Shown piece after piece: positions 8,599 through 17,182 of a stretch of 27,497 nt of DNA. The stretch covers positions 1 to 27,497 of the forward strand of contig JBFWUW010000084.1 of assembly GCA_050247075.1 (NCBI GenBank), read 5' to 3'. The stretch is from JBFWUW01 sp050247075 (GTDB taxonomy: Bacteria > Planctomycetota > Planctomycetia > Pirellulales > JBFWUW01). Made by a program: the position numbers and the translations under genes. The notes beneath the pieces were generated by a model, which was given only the letters and a program-made list of their open reading frames with translations, made no database searches and was not told where the DNA came from. How positions within the stretch are numbered: position 1 is the first letter of the stretch; each line of letters opens with the position of its first letter.

Positions 8599-10248
8599 CT
8601 AGAAGAAGCCACCGCCGCCGCCACTGCCCGGCCCGCCGGAGCGGACGGGTTCGCTGCCCATATCATTCAAAAAATCCGTAATCTTTTTGTGGACGGACTC
8701 GCGCTGGCGGATGATCAGCCAGCCGTCAGGCAGGGACGTTAAACGCTCGACCGGATCGGCAACGGTCTGGCCGCCGCCGCCGACCTGATTTAGCGTCGAG
8801 GCTGGGCTTGTCGCGGGTTCCGCCTTGGCGGCTGGCGGCGGTGCCTCCGTGCCCCCTTCGTTGGTCCAGTGCTTGTTGGCACCGGGCCGCGTGCAAGCAA
8901 TCCCCTCGATCGTCCCCTCGCCGCCAGCCCCTACCCAACTGGCAGGTTCAATCAGGCGGGTGATCACGTCCAACATCCGTTCAGGCGTCACGCCGTCCAG
9001 GCGATAGACCTTCAGGCTCACCTTGTCGGGCTTGGGTGGCTCGGCCGTTGGCGGGGGAAGTTTGCGCATGTCGGCTAGCAACCCTTCGATCCAAACGTGG
9101 ACCCGCCGCGTCTGCGACACGACCAACAGGCCACCCAGGGCTTCGATCGTGCCCGGCCCCCCAACTTCGTCCCACGTTCTCTTGAATTCACCACCCGATG
9201 TCAACGCAAAGAGCAAGTCCTCTTGATCCTCGATCACACCGCTATCGAGGAGATCTACAATCGGGTAGACCTTGGTTTTCAAGGAGCTGTCGTGGACCTC
9301 GCGCGATGTAATCAGCAACACATCAGCATCTACGATCCAATCGAGTTCCAGCGGTGCCAGCAGCAAGTCGAGCGTGTCCTTTAGCTTGAGAGCCGGCCAT
9401 TGAATGGTGACCGGTTCGTCGCCCCGTACGCCGCAGTCTTCCAATGCGCGTTCATCGAGGACGACATTGATGTGGAATTCGTCGGCCAATTGGGCTGCCA
9501 CATCGCTCAATGGTTGGTCAACGGTGTGCATGTTCCACGGCTTTTCCAGGGCCTGGTGAATGGCTTCTTCCTTGGGCGGTTCAACAACCGGCTGGGCGGT
9601 TTTCAATCCTCTTGCGCGGCGCAAGTCGTCCAACAAGCGGGCGACTTGCTCGTGGACTTCTCGTGACTGTGAGAAAATAATGGTTGTCTTTCGGCATTCA
9701 ATGCCACTTGGCCCGGTTCCTTCGTCCCAAGATTGCGGCTCAATCGTCGACATAATCACGTCGACGAGCGAGTCACATTGGATCCTTCGCTTGGCGGTCG
9801 GATCGAGCAGATCGGCCACGTCCTGGACTTTAGTCAATAGCTTCGAGTCCGCCGTTTCCTTGCTTGTAATGGCCAGCACTTCGTTTTGAATCGTCCAGGT
9901 CAGTTCCAATGGCTTCAAGATAAGGTTCAACGCCGAACGAAGTCGGACTCCACGCAGGTTGCACGTCACGCCGCAATCCTCCAGGCTCTTGTGGTCGATC
10001 CACATGGCCACACGATGCTTATCGCGGATGAAGTCCAGCACTTCCGACAACGGATTTTCGACGAATTCGAGATCGGTCGTCTCTTCCAATGCCTCCAGAA
10101 TGGCCGCCTCGCCGGTACGCGGGACGGCCGGATCGGGTTCATCCCCCGCCGCCACGCGCGAACCGCTCAGCCCGAGCGAACCACAAGCCAACCCCAGCAT
10201 GGTCACAACCGCCCACCTTGCCCGGCCAGAAATCGACGCGCGCAACAT
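8599..10248 (-). CDS. Exported tandem STN/secretin-N-like repeat protein with glycine-rich tail
   Basis: 549 aa. ATG 10248 is chosen over an upstream in-frame start at 10431 because AGGAGG lies 6 bp before it and a signal peptide (residues 1-34) follows directly. Three related modules are visible. Module A (about 52-210) has an STN-like part (NPLSEVLDFIRDKHRV...LEDCGV) followed by an N1-like part (DVIMSTIEPQSW...VHEQVARLLDDLR). Module B (about 228-395) repeats the whole pattern, including LEDCGV. Module C (about 410-530) keeps only the second half (ERMLDVITRLIEPASW...ESVHKKITDFLND) with a Pro/Ala/Gly-rich insertion near 465-500. The tail ends GGPGSGGGGGFF. STN and N domains normally form the periplasmic ring of secretins or TonB receptors, but no channel domain follows. 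It is probably a periplasmic scaffold or binding protein. Confidence 0.85.
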   Translation of the reverse strand: MLRASISGRARWAVVTMLGLACGSLGLSGSRVAAGDEPDPAVPRTGEAAILEALEETTDLEFVENPLSEVLDFIRDKHRVAMWIDHKSLEDCGVTCNLRGVRLRSALNLILKPLELTWTIQNEVLAITSKETADSKLLTKVQDVADLLDPTAKRRIQCDSLVDVIMSTIEPQSWDEGTGPSGIECRKTTIIFSQSREVHEQVARLLDDLRRARGLKTAQPVVEPPKEEAIHQALEKPWNMHTVDQPLSDVAAQLADEFHINVVLDERALEDCGVRGDEPVTIQWPALKLKDTLDLLLAPLELDWIVDADVLLITSREVHDSSLKTKVYPIVDLLDSGVIEDQEDLLFALTSGGEFKRTWDEVGGPGTIEALGGLLVVSQTRRVHVWIEGLLADMRKLPPPTAEPPKPDKVSLKVYRLDGVTPERMLDVITRLIEPASWVGAGGEGTIEGIACTRPGANKHWTNEGGTEAPPPAAKAEPATSPASTLNQVGGGGQTVADPVERLTSLPDGWLIIRQRESVHKKITDFLNDMGSEPVRSGGPGSGGGGGFF

Positions 10249-10463
10249 ACCTTGCCTCCTCGTCAGAAAAGGAATGAACGGGCCACGGCCTGGCCGCCCG
10301 CGGTCAGCGGTGAAATGGTTCGCCCAGGGCGAAGGGGGCCAATCGTGACGGGCCGGGCGACGGTTCCGAACGCCGCCAGCAGCTATCGCCAAACTACTCC
10401 AGGCCGCGCCAATCCGCAACAAAGACGACACTATTCGATTCGAACTTCCGCGATAAGAACGGC

Positions 10464-12248
10464 TTAGCCTTCGCGGCGGTGTTCCGCCGGGCCGCCGCGA
10501 TGGACCAGGTTGTGGGCCGTGTTGACCAGGCCAACGTGCGAAAAAGCCTGCGGGAAATTGCCCAGCAGCCGCCGGGCCGCCGGGTCATACTCCTCGGACA
10601 ACAGGCCCACATCATTGCGAATCGCCAGCAGACGCTCGAACACCTGGCGGGCCTCGGCGTGCCGGCCTTGCAGGGCATAGTTATCCGCCAGCCAGAATGT
10701 GCAAGGCAGGAATGCCCCTTCCCCCGGCGGCAAGCCGTCGACGGTGTTGGCGGCGGCGTAGCGGGTCACAAAGCCATCGGCCAGCAAATGACGTTCAACG
10801 GCCTCAACCGTCCCCACCACCCGCGGGTCGTGGGCCGGCAGAAAGCCGACCTCAGCCATCATCAGCAGGCTGGCATCAAGTTCCCGCGAGCCATAGTACT
10901 GTACGAACGCGCCAAGTTCTTGGTCGAAACCCTGGTCGCAAACTTGCGCGTGGATGGTATTCCTCATTTTGCGCCAGCGGTCCACGGGACCCTCCAGCCC
11001 CAGTTGCTCGCAGTCCTTGACCGCCCGGTCAAAGGCCACCCAGGCCATCATCTTGGAATGAGTGAATTGCCGCCGTGGCCCGCGGATTTCCCAGATACCC
11101 TCGTCGGGCTGGTCCCAATGAGTTTCCAGAAAATCCAGCAACTCGCGCTCCACACGCCAGCCGTCACTGGATGTTTGCAGGCCCTGGCGTCGGGCTAGGT
11201 GCAGCGCGTCCATGACTTCGCCGAACACGTCAAGCTGAAATTGCTTGTGGGCGGCGTTGCCCACGCGCACCGGAGAGGATTTCTCGTAGCCGGGCAGCCA
11301 GTCCAACGTGAGTTCGGTCAGCCGGCGCTCGCCCGCCACGCCATAGACAATGTTGAGTTGCTCGGCCTTGCCGGCCACGGCCCGCAACAGCCACTCGCGC
11401 CAGGCGCGAGCTTCGCCGTGGTAGCCGGAAGACAAGAAGGCGTACAACGTAAATGTCGCGTCGCGGAGCCAGCAGAAGCGATAGTCCCAGTTGCGGACGC
11501 CGCCAATTTTCTCCGGCAGAGATGTCGTGGCAGCGGCGGCGATTCCGCCGGTTGGCGCGTAGGTTAGCGCCTTGAGCGTGATGAGCGAACGGACGACCGC
11601 CTCGCGCCACTCGCCCTGGTAGGTGCAGCGGGCGGACCACTCTCGCCACCAATCGGCCGTCTCGCGTACCGCGCGGGCCGCGTCTACCTTGGGCGGCGCG
11701 GGCTGATGAGAGGGGTGCCACGTCAGCACGAACGAACGCGATTCCCCCTCGGCCACCGTGAAATCGGCCAGCGTCTTGAAGTCGTGCCCATGCAGTTCGA
11801 CATCGCTGCAAACGCGAACGATTTCCGGCCCGGCAATGGCGACAACGCCATCCTCTTGCCGACGAACCCACGGGACGAGTGAGCCGTAGTCGAAACGAAG
11901 GACGATCTCCGTCTTCATCCGCACCTGGCCGCGGCGTCCCACCACCCTCCGGACAATATCGGGATGGTCCGTGCGAACCGGCATGCAGTCGATCACGCTC
12001 ACGCTGCCGCTGTTGGTTTCGTAGTCAGTCTCCAGGACCAGTGTTTTTTCCTGGTATCGGCGACGCGTTTGCACGACCGGGTCGGCGGGAGCCAGCAGCC
12101 AACGGCCGTGGCTTTCGTTTCCCAACAAAGCCGCAAAACACGCGCCTGAGTCAAACCGCGGCAGGCAGAGCCAGTCGATCGAACCGCCGAGCGAAACCAG
12201 CGCCGCCGTCTGGCAGTCGCCGATCATGGCATAGTCTTCGATCCGCAT
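10464..12248 (-). CDS. Glycoside hydrolase family 15 enzyme (glucoamylase / trehalase-like)
   Basis: 594 aa, full length for bacterial GH15 proteins. The N-terminal super-beta-sandwich begins with the hallmark MRIEDYAMIGDCQTAALVS followed by GSIDWLCLPRF. The (alpha/alpha)6 barrel carries NWDYRFCWLRDA (253-264), the probable catalytic acid in GIWEIRG (E387) and the probable base in LSEEYDP (E552). It cleaves terminal alpha-glucosidic bonds. Relatives include glucoamylases and alpha,alpha-trehalases, and sequence alone does not decide which. No signal peptide is seen, so it is probably cytoplasmic and acts on glycogen-type glucans or trehalose. ATG 12248 is preferred over an in-frame TTG at 12254; GAGAG lies about 8 bp upstream. 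The gene stands alone, with 215 bp downstream and 98 bp upstream free of genes. Confidence 0.95.
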   Translation of the reverse strand: MRIEDYAMIGDCQTAALVSLGGSIDWLCLPRFDSGACFAALLGNESHGRWLLAPADPVVQTRRRYQEKTLVLETDYETNSGSVSVIDCMPVRTDHPDIVRRVVGRRGQVRMKTEIVLRFDYGSLVPWVRRQEDGVVAIAGPEIVRVCSDVELHGHDFKTLADFTVAEGESRSFVLTWHPSHQPAPPKVDAARAVRETADWWREWSARCTYQGEWREAVVRSLITLKALTYAPTGGIAAAATTSLPEKIGGVRNWDYRFCWLRDATFTLYAFLSSGYHGEARAWREWLLRAVAGKAEQLNIVYGVAGERRLTELTLDWLPGYEKSSPVRVGNAAHKQFQLDVFGEVMDALHLARRQGLQTSSDGWRVERELLDFLETHWDQPDEGIWEIRGPRRQFTHSKMMAWVAFDRAVKDCEQLGLEGPVDRWRKMRNTIHAQVCDQGFDQELGAFVQYYGSRELDASLLMMAEVGFLPAHDPRVVGTVEAVERHLLADGFVTRYAAANTVDGLPPGEGAFLPCTFWLADNYALQGRHAEARQVFERLLAIRNDVGLLSEEYDPAARRLLGNFPQAFSHVGLVNTAHNLVHRGGPAEHRREG

Positions 12249-12346
12249 ACGCAAGCTCTCGTGTTGTTGGCCGTGGCTGAAAACCGGTCATTTGGCAGCT
12301 CCCGGTTCCAACACTCAGTTTGCGCCAGCCAGGCAATCGTCGCCCG

Positions 12347-13999
12347 CTACCCGCAGCCGCCTGGAGCGCAGCAGCGTTCCTCCAACACCAGCCGCTGCGG
12401 CAGGTCGCCGGCGTAGACCCAGATCATCGCCATCGGCTGGTGCGTGCGGTTGATGAAGTAATGGCAGCGGCCGCGCGGGGCCAGTGCGGTGGCCAGGTCG
12501 CAGACGGTGTACTCGCGCCCCTCCACCACGCAAATGGCGGAACCCTGCACGATGGTGATCGACTCGTCAAAGTCGTGCAAATGGCACGGCAGGCGGGCAC
12601 CCGGCGCAAACAGGCCGTAGCCGCCGCTGAGGCCCTGGGCACCCAGCTCGATATTGAAGTAGTCCTGAAACTTGGCGCCCGGCGATGGCTCGTACCAGGG
12701 AGTGGCGGCATGGCGGCTGATATGTTCCCGCCCAGGCTGGCCGGTGGAGCCGCCGGGCATGGCCCGCAAGGTAAAGGTGTTATCGACCAGCACCCGCGAT
12801 GGTTCGTGCGAGTTCATCGCCGCATGCAGCACCGCGGGCTTGCCCGGTGAGGGATTAACCGCCGTGTGGGCCGCGCCGGCCGGAATATGGATGTTGTCCA
12901 GCGGCCGCAGCACATAGCGGCGGCCCTCGACATCGACCTGAATCTCACCCGAAATCACCGTGATGGCTTCGCCGTGCGGGTGGACATGATAAGGCAACTG
13001 TGCGCCGGGGGCAAAGTTGACGATGCCCGTCGTTAGCCCGCGGGCCTGGTTGTGTGATCCAACCAAGGGCTGAAAGATCACGCCCCGTTCCAGTTCCACG
13101 CGCCGCGCGGCCGCTCGCGACGTAACCACCTCGGGGCGGTCGGGCTTGATGTTATCGGGCCGGCGTGGGGCGGGTGCGGAGGCCACGCGCTCTGGCGTAA
13201 AGACCGGCGACAGCGACGGCTGCAACGGACGGTCTTGCCCGACCACATCGAGCGCGGCCGACAAGCCCCGCAGCACCAGGCCGCCGTCAATTCCCACGGC
13301 CAGCATGCGAAAGCCTTGTTCGCGGCGGGCCAGCAGGTTCTCGTGGCTGTTGCTGACCACGCCGCAGTTCTTGCCGTGGCGGCGGATGGTCTCTTTGATC
13401 GCCAGCAATTGGTCGGCCACGCCTGGCCCTTCCCATTGGCCGGGGTAGCCGGCCGTCGAGGAATAATCGGCCGGGCCAATGAACAAGATCTCCACGCCTG
13501 GCACCTGGCAAAGCTGTTCGATATTGCGGCCCGCGCGCACCGTTTCAATGATCGGCACGACCAGCACATGCTCGTTAGCTTCATCGACATGGTCGGTAAA
13601 GCAGCGGCCCCAGCAGGTGGCCCGCTCGGCACCGATGCCGCGCAGCCCGTCGGGTGGATAATGGGCAAAGGCCACGGCTTGCTGCAATTGCTCCACCGAC
13701 TCGACCCACGGCACCACCACGCCATCGGCCCCAATATCGAGCGCCCGCTTGATGAGGCCGACATTCAGTTCGGCAATGCGGATCAACGCGACCGTTTCGC
13801 TGCGGACGGTCGCCCGCAGATGCTCGACGATTTCCTTCCAATCGAGATGGCCGTGCTCGGCGTCGATCACGACCCAATCCAGCCCCAATGCCACGGCCAT
13901 TTCCGTCACCGTGGGGCTTTCCAACGTGACCCACAGCCCATAGCACGTTTCGTCGGCAGCCAGTTTGCGGCGTAGTCGTTGAATGGCGGGCGATTTCAT
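12347..13999 (-). CDS. Fusion of HpcH/HpaI-type aldolase with two cupin domains
   Basis: 550 aa. Residues 1-255 are an HpcH/HpaI (2-keto-3-deoxy aldolase) barrel: base H49 in DAEHGH, R74 in ALIRIAE, metal ligands E152 (VVPIIET) and D178 (FIGPADYS), spaced 26 residues apart as in HpaI. A linker (about 256-300) leads to cupin 1 (about 305-410), which has both consensus motifs intact: G332-x5-H338-x-H340-x3-E344-x6-G351 and P373-x-G375-x2-H378-x3-N382. Cupin 2 (about 430-535) is also intact: G467-x5-H473-x-H475-x3-E479-x6-G486 and P508-x-G510-x2-H513-x3-N517. Three metal sites are therefore predicted. The C-terminus is Cys-rich (ERCCAPGGCG). It probably cleaves a 2-oxo acid aldol, with the cupins acting as sensors, isomerases or oxygenases. 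No signal peptide; the Shine-Dalgarno is weak. Confidence 0.92.
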   Translation of the reverse strand: MKSPAIQRLRRKLAADETCYGLWVTLESPTVTEMAVALGLDWVVIDAEHGHLDWKEIVEHLRATVRSETVALIRIAELNVGLIKRALDIGADGVVVPWVESVEQLQQAVAFAHYPPDGLRGIGAERATCWGRCFTDHVDEANEHVLVVPIIETVRAGRNIEQLCQVPGVEILFIGPADYSSTAGYPGQWEGPGVADQLLAIKETIRRHGKNCGVVSNSHENLLARREQGFRMLAVGIDGGLVLRGLSAALDVVGQDRPLQPSLSPVFTPERVASAPAPRRPDNIKPDRPEVVTSRAAARRVELERGVIFQPLVGSHNQARGLTTGIVNFAPGAQLPYHVHPHGEAITVISGEIQVDVEGRRYVLRPLDNIHIPAGAAHTAVNPSPGKPAVLHAAMNSHEPSRVLVDNTFTLRAMPGGSTGQPGREHISRHAATPWYEPSPGAKFQDYFNIELGAQGLSGGYGLFAPGARLPCHLHDFDESITIVQGSAICVVEGREYTVCDLATALAPRGRCHYFINRTHQPMAMIWVYAGDLPQRLVLEERCCAPGGCG

Positions 14000-14136
14000 G
14001 CGGCGGCTTTCGGCGGTGATAAAGGCGGAATCTATGGGTGGAGACTATGGTACAGCAGCCTGTCGATTCTGTCTGGCGAAGGGCATTGAGGCAAGCCGGG
14101 CCTTGCGGGCCGGATGGACGTTGTTGTTGGGCAAGA

Positions 14137-14153
14137 ATGTCCGCGGCGGACAT
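14137..14153. repeat. 17-bp perfect palindrome in the gap upstream of the aldolase-cupin gene
   Basis: ATGTCCGC-G-GCGGACAT is an 8-bp perfect inverted repeat around a single central G at 14145. It lies 138 bp upstream of the divergently read aldolase-cupin start, inside a 483-bp gene-free gap (14000-14482). It could be a repressor operator, a hairpin, or part of a dispersed repeat. Other frames in the gap have no recognisable domain. Confidence 0.45.
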
Positions 14154-14245
14154 TGGAAGAAAGCGCAGGTACTGTACGCCGAAGGCGTTTCACAAGTCAG
14201 CCCAGCGGATTGTCATCTTGGCCAGGCTGTTGAAGCAGGCTTTGA

Positions 14246-14446
14246 GAGAACCACGAATCGAATGAATAGGGATCGGCCGGAACGGTTTCTCTAAGTTGCG
14301 GCTGGCCTATTTTTCGCCGGGCAGGCTCTCTGCGGGAACTTCATTCGTAGGAATCGTTCGATTCGTGGGCCTGCCCCAGACAAGGGCCGTGCGTCCCATT
14401 GGGCAATGCCGTAAAGCGGATTGTCGCCATCGAGAGACGGCTCCGA
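14246..14446 (+). repeat. Composite intergenic repeat element, copy 2
   Basis: The sequence GAGAACCACGAATCGAATGAATAGGGATC (14246-14274, given here as GAGAACCACGAATC plus GAATGAATAGGGATC) matches copy 1 at 262-290 with only a few substitutions. The opposing arm CGTTCGATTCGTGG follows at about 14365. A GGATTGTCGCCATCG/AGAGACGGCTCC block near 14418-14443 corresponds to the copy 1 block at 484-510. The orientation is the same as copy 1; the spacing between the second arm and the last block is shorter here. No reading frame across it looks like a real gene. Confidence 0.6.
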
Positions 14447-14482
14447 CACACTGATCGGCCAAGAAGTCGCCTCCTGCATTCC

Positions 14483-15388
14483 CTACCTTCCCCGGTTGAG
14501 CAAGCTGCGCTGGTTGAGATAGTCGATCAAGATCTCGCCCATGTCGCGGCGGGTATCGACCAGGATCCGCTCGACGTTGTTGCGTTGGCAGAGGTCTTCA
14601 AAACGTCCGTTGAAGCGGGCCACCGCCGCCAGATAGGCCGCCCGCAGGTCGTCGGGCCGGGCCAAGAATTGCTCCGGCACTTCCAGCCCGACAAACTTGA
14701 CCATGCCTTCCATGTCAAAGTGCAACTCATCGTGGTGCAGCACATGAAACAGGGCCACCTCGTGCTTCTGGTAGCGCAACCGGCCCAGGGCCGTTTCCAG
14801 TGCGTCCAGATCGGTGAAGAAGTCGCTGAATACCAGCACGATCTCGCGGCGCTTCATCCGCCCGGCCAGTTCGGCCAGGCATTCCGGCAGCCGCGTTTTT
14901 TGCACGGGCTCGATCTGGCCCAGGTGTTCGGTCATGCCGACGATTTGGGCCATGCTGTTGCTGGGCGAAAGAAAGCCCAGCACACGGTCGTCGAAGGTGG
15001 CCAGCGAAACCTTATCGCTCCGCCGGATGACGGCATGCCCCAGCATCGTCGCCATCCGCGCGGCGTACAGCAGCTTTTGCTCGGCATCCTCGCCGTAGCG
15101 CATCGAGGCACTCACATCCAGCACCAGGTGGCAGACCAGGTTGGTCTCCATCTCGTACTGTTTGATCACATACTTGTCGCGGGTGAAGTAGACCCGCCAG
15201 TCGATATGCTTGGGATCGTCCCCCCAGACATACTCACGATGCCCGGCAAACTCCACGGCAAAGCCCGACAACGGCGACTTGTGCGCCCCGGCCAGATTGC
15301 CAATCACCAGCCCTCGCGGCTCTACTTGGCGGTTGGCCAGCCGGTTGAGCACATCGGGATCGAGATAACGGGAAAGAATGCTGGTCAT
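14483..15388 (-). CDS. DUF58 / vWA-like protein, partner of MoxR
   Basis: 301 aa. A typical DUF58 protein: the GAHKSPLSGFAVEFAGHREY and GDDPKHIDWRVYFTRD region (about 34-71) leads into a von Willebrand A fold with an intact MIDAS D91-V-S93-A-S95 and a second metal Asp in VFSDFFTD. DUF58 proteins are usually encoded next to MoxR and are thought to be partners or substrates of the ATPase. Here it is the last - strand gene of the Bat-like cluster, separated from MoxR by about 770 bp that contain an opposite-strand small gene. No signal peptide or membrane segment is seen, so it is probably cytoplasmic. ATG 15388 has only a weak ribosome site. Confidence 0.95.
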   Translation of the reverse strand: MTSILSRYLDPDVLNRLANRQVEPRGLVIGNLAGAHKSPLSGFAVEFAGHREYVWGDDPKHIDWRVYFTRDKYVIKQYEMETNLVCHLVLDVSASMRYGEDAEQKLLYAARMATMLGHAVIRRSDKVSLATFDDRVLGFLSPSNSMAQIVGMTEHLGQIEPVQKTRLPECLAELAGRMKRREIVLVFSDFFTDLDALETALGRLRYQKHEVALFHVLHHDELHFDMEGMVKFVGLEVPEQFLARPDDLRAAYLAAVARFNGRFEDLCQRNNVERILVDTRRDMGEILIDYLNQRSLLNRGR

Positions 15389-15469
15389 GGTGCCGCAACA
15401 GCCTTATGTTGAGGGTTGGCGGGGCTTGGAACACTCCGCCCATCGGAACAGAGGCCCTGGAGGTGTACC

Positions 15470-15703
15470 ATGTACATGCTGGGAATGTGCGCGTGGGGGG
15501 TGGTTGTGCTGGGTGGTGCCCTGTGGCTGGTGGCGGGCGAGTTTAACCAGATCATACCACCGATCTGGAAGCGTTTCCGCCGCTATCGGCGATTCAGCAT
15601 GGGTGCCATGCTGGAAACCATGACCATTCTGGGCGTAGCGATGGGGCTGTTGCGTTGGGCGGCGATCGAGGCCGAGACGGCATTCATTGTGGCCTGTGGC
15701 TAG
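15470..15703 (+). CDS. Small membrane protein of unknown function, ended by an in-frame amber codon
   Basis: 77 aa from ATG 15470, which has an excellent ribosome site (GGAGG at 15459-15463, 6 bp away). The sequence shows a hydrophobic helix near residues 4-22, a basic loop (KRFRRYRRF, about 35-43), a second moderately hydrophobic segment (about 48-65), then a third hydrophobic run that is cut by TAG at 15701-15703. The same frame continues hydrophobically after the stop (see the next entry). The family is not recognised. It is oriented opposite to, and inserted between, the MoxR and DUF58 genes. The reading as a membrane protein is good; whether the 77-aa form is the true product is open. 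Confidence 0.6.
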   Translation: MYMLGMCAWGVVVLGGALWLVAGEFNQIIPPIWKRFRRYRRFSMGAMLETMTILGVAMGLLRWAAIEAETAFIVACG

Positions 15704-15922
15704 CTGCTCGCATTGGTTGCAGCGGTGGCCATTGTGTTGCTGTGCGAATTTGTCGTGTTGGAAATGGCCGCGCTCTTTCGCCGGACAGGCGGAATGCGGG
15801 CAGCCCTCCCGGAGAGGCAACCGTGGCCCCCCGTTCGCAGCCAGCCGCCGTTGAACGCGACAGGCCGCGAACCGGCCCGAGTGGCGGCGGCCAGACGGAT
15901 GAGGTTTGCGAGGCTGCCATAG
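15704..15922 (+). pseudogene. In-frame continuation of the small membrane protein after the amber codon
   Basis: Directly after the TAG at 15701-15703 the same frame stays open for 72 codons to a TAG at 15920-15922. It begins with a strong hydrophobic helix (LLALVAAVAIVLLCEFVVLE) and continues with an Arg/Pro-rich cytoplasmic-looking tail. Together with the FIVACG before the stop it would make one unbroken transmembrane helix, as if a TGG Trp codon had become TAG. The parent gene would be 15470-15922 (about 150 aa, three helices). Alternatives are readthrough, a sequencing error, or a chance hydrophobic frame. From 15923 to 16161 no gene is seen. Confidence 0.45.
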
Positions 15923-16013
15923 CGAGGCATTGTGCTGCGCATGGACGTACCGCGGGGTACCGTCACTGCCCCTAACGAAATTGAACAGGCATCGTAAGGC
16001 GGGCGTTGCACTT

Positions 16014-16030
16014 CTTTGCGCGTTGCAAAG
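16014..16030 (-). terminator. Weak hairpin downstream of the MoxR gene
   Basis: CTTTGC (16014-16019) pairs with GCAAAG (16025-16030) around a 5-nt loop, about 130 bp past the MoxR stop. There is no T-tract on either strand. Nearby, two 9-bp repeats ATCCGTGCT/ATCCGCGGT lie at 16064-16081. It could be a terminator for the long - strand cluster or a repeat remnant; support is weak. Confidence 0.2.
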
Positions 16031-16161
16031 TGAATAGCGAAGAGCGGTTTCCAGTTCGATCTTATCCGTGCTATCCGCGGTTCCTTGGCCTGCGACCGGT
16101 CGCTTACTCTTCGCGCTTGGTTGCGGTCGCGCAATGCCGTTATGCCGCGATTGATGCACTT

Positions 16162-17172
16162 CTACGCCGCGGGCTTCTCGTATTTCTTGTCCGCCGGCAC
16201 GGCTTCCATCAGCATTTCGATCAGCTTTTCGCTCCCTACGCCGGCGGCTTGCGCGGCGAAATTGCCGGCGATGCGGTGCCGCAGGGCGGGACGGGCCACC
16301 GCTTGCACGTCGCCCACGGTGGCGTGGTAGCGGCCGTAGAGCATGGCGCGGGCCTTGGCCGCCGTGACCAGGGTGAGCAGCCCGCGAGGCCCGGCGCCCC
16401 AACTGACCCAGCGTCCGACGAACTCCGGTGCCTCCGCCGTGCCGGGGCGCGTGGCCCGCACCAAGGCCCAGGCATAGCCCAGCACCTGGTCGCTGACCGG
16501 CACCTGCGTCACCAATTGCTGGATCTGTACGATCTCCTCGGCGGTCATGATCGGCGAGATTTGCCCCAACTGCCCGGCAGTGACGCGGCGGGCGATTTCC
16601 CACTCCTCGGCCCCGCTGGGGTAATCGACCTTGATGTACAACAAGAAGCGATCGAGCTGCGCCTCTGGCAGCGGGTACGTTCCTTCTTGCTCCAGCGGGT
16701 TCTGCGTGGCCAGCACGAAGAACGGGGCGGGCAGCCCGTGGACCTTGCCGCCGGCGCTGATCTGCCGTTCTTGCATGGCTTCCAGCATGGCGGCTTGGGT
16801 CTTGGGGGGCGTGCGGTTGACTTCGTCCGCCAGGATCATGTTGGCGAACAGCGGGCCGGGCAGAAACTTGTACTCGCGTCCGCCCGATTGCAGGTTCTCT
16901 TGGATTACCTCGGTGCCGGTCACGTCGCTGGGCATCAAGTCGGGCGTGAACTGGATTCGCTTGAACGACAGGTGCAGCGCCTGGGCCAGCGAACTGACCA
17001 GCAGCGTCTTGGCCAGGCCCGGCACGCCCTCCAACAGGGCATGCCCGCGGGCAAAGATGGCCACGAGCACCTGCTCGATCACATCGTTCTGGCCGACAAT
17101 GACCTTCGAGAGTTCATCGCGCAGACGGTTGTAAGCTTGTTCACAGCGCTGGACAGCGGCAACGTCGGACAT
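16162..17172 (-). CDS. MoxR-family AAA+ ATPase (second copy, in the Bat-like cluster)
   Basis: 336 aa. Walker A GVPGLAKT (49-56), Walker B MILADEVN (112-119), sensor-1 ATQNP (155-159) and a LPEAQLDRF block (168-176) give an intact AAA+ core. The lid domain contains WGAGPRGLLTLV. The P-loop has Ala (GLAKT) where the other MoxR copy has Gly (GVGKT), and the two proteins clearly belong to different MoxR subgroups. Encoded after the giant coiled-coil gene and before DUF58, it is the probable motor of this cluster, remodelling the vWA proteins encoded beside it. ATG 17172 has no Shine-Dalgarno; the leader is pyrimidine-rich (CTACCTTCCTCATCCCCC) and derives from a heptad-repeat spacer, so initiation may be leaderless or coupled in another way. 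Confidence 0.95.
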   Translation of the reverse strand: MSDVAAVQRCEQAYNRLRDELSKVIVGQNDVIEQVLVAIFARGHALLEGVPGLAKTLLVSSLAQALHLSFKRIQFTPDLMPSDVTGTEVIQENLQSGGREYKFLPGPLFANMILADEVNRTPPKTQAAMLEAMQERQISAGGKVHGLPAPFFVLATQNPLEQEGTYPLPEAQLDRFLLYIKVDYPSGAEEWEIARRVTAGQLGQISPIMTAEEIVQIQQLVTQVPVSDQVLGYAWALVRATRPGTAEAPEFVGRWVSWGAGPRGLLTLVTAAKARAMLYGRYHATVGDVQAVARPALRHRIAGNFAAQAAGVGSEKLIEMLMEAVPADKKYEKPAA

Positions 17173-17182
17173 GGGGGATGAG

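Noticed and set aside
15404..16603. 399-codon - strand frame from within MoxR to near the DUF58 start
   Set aside because: It begins inside the MoxR gene in another frame and is rich in Arg/His/Pro; no domain or ribosome site.
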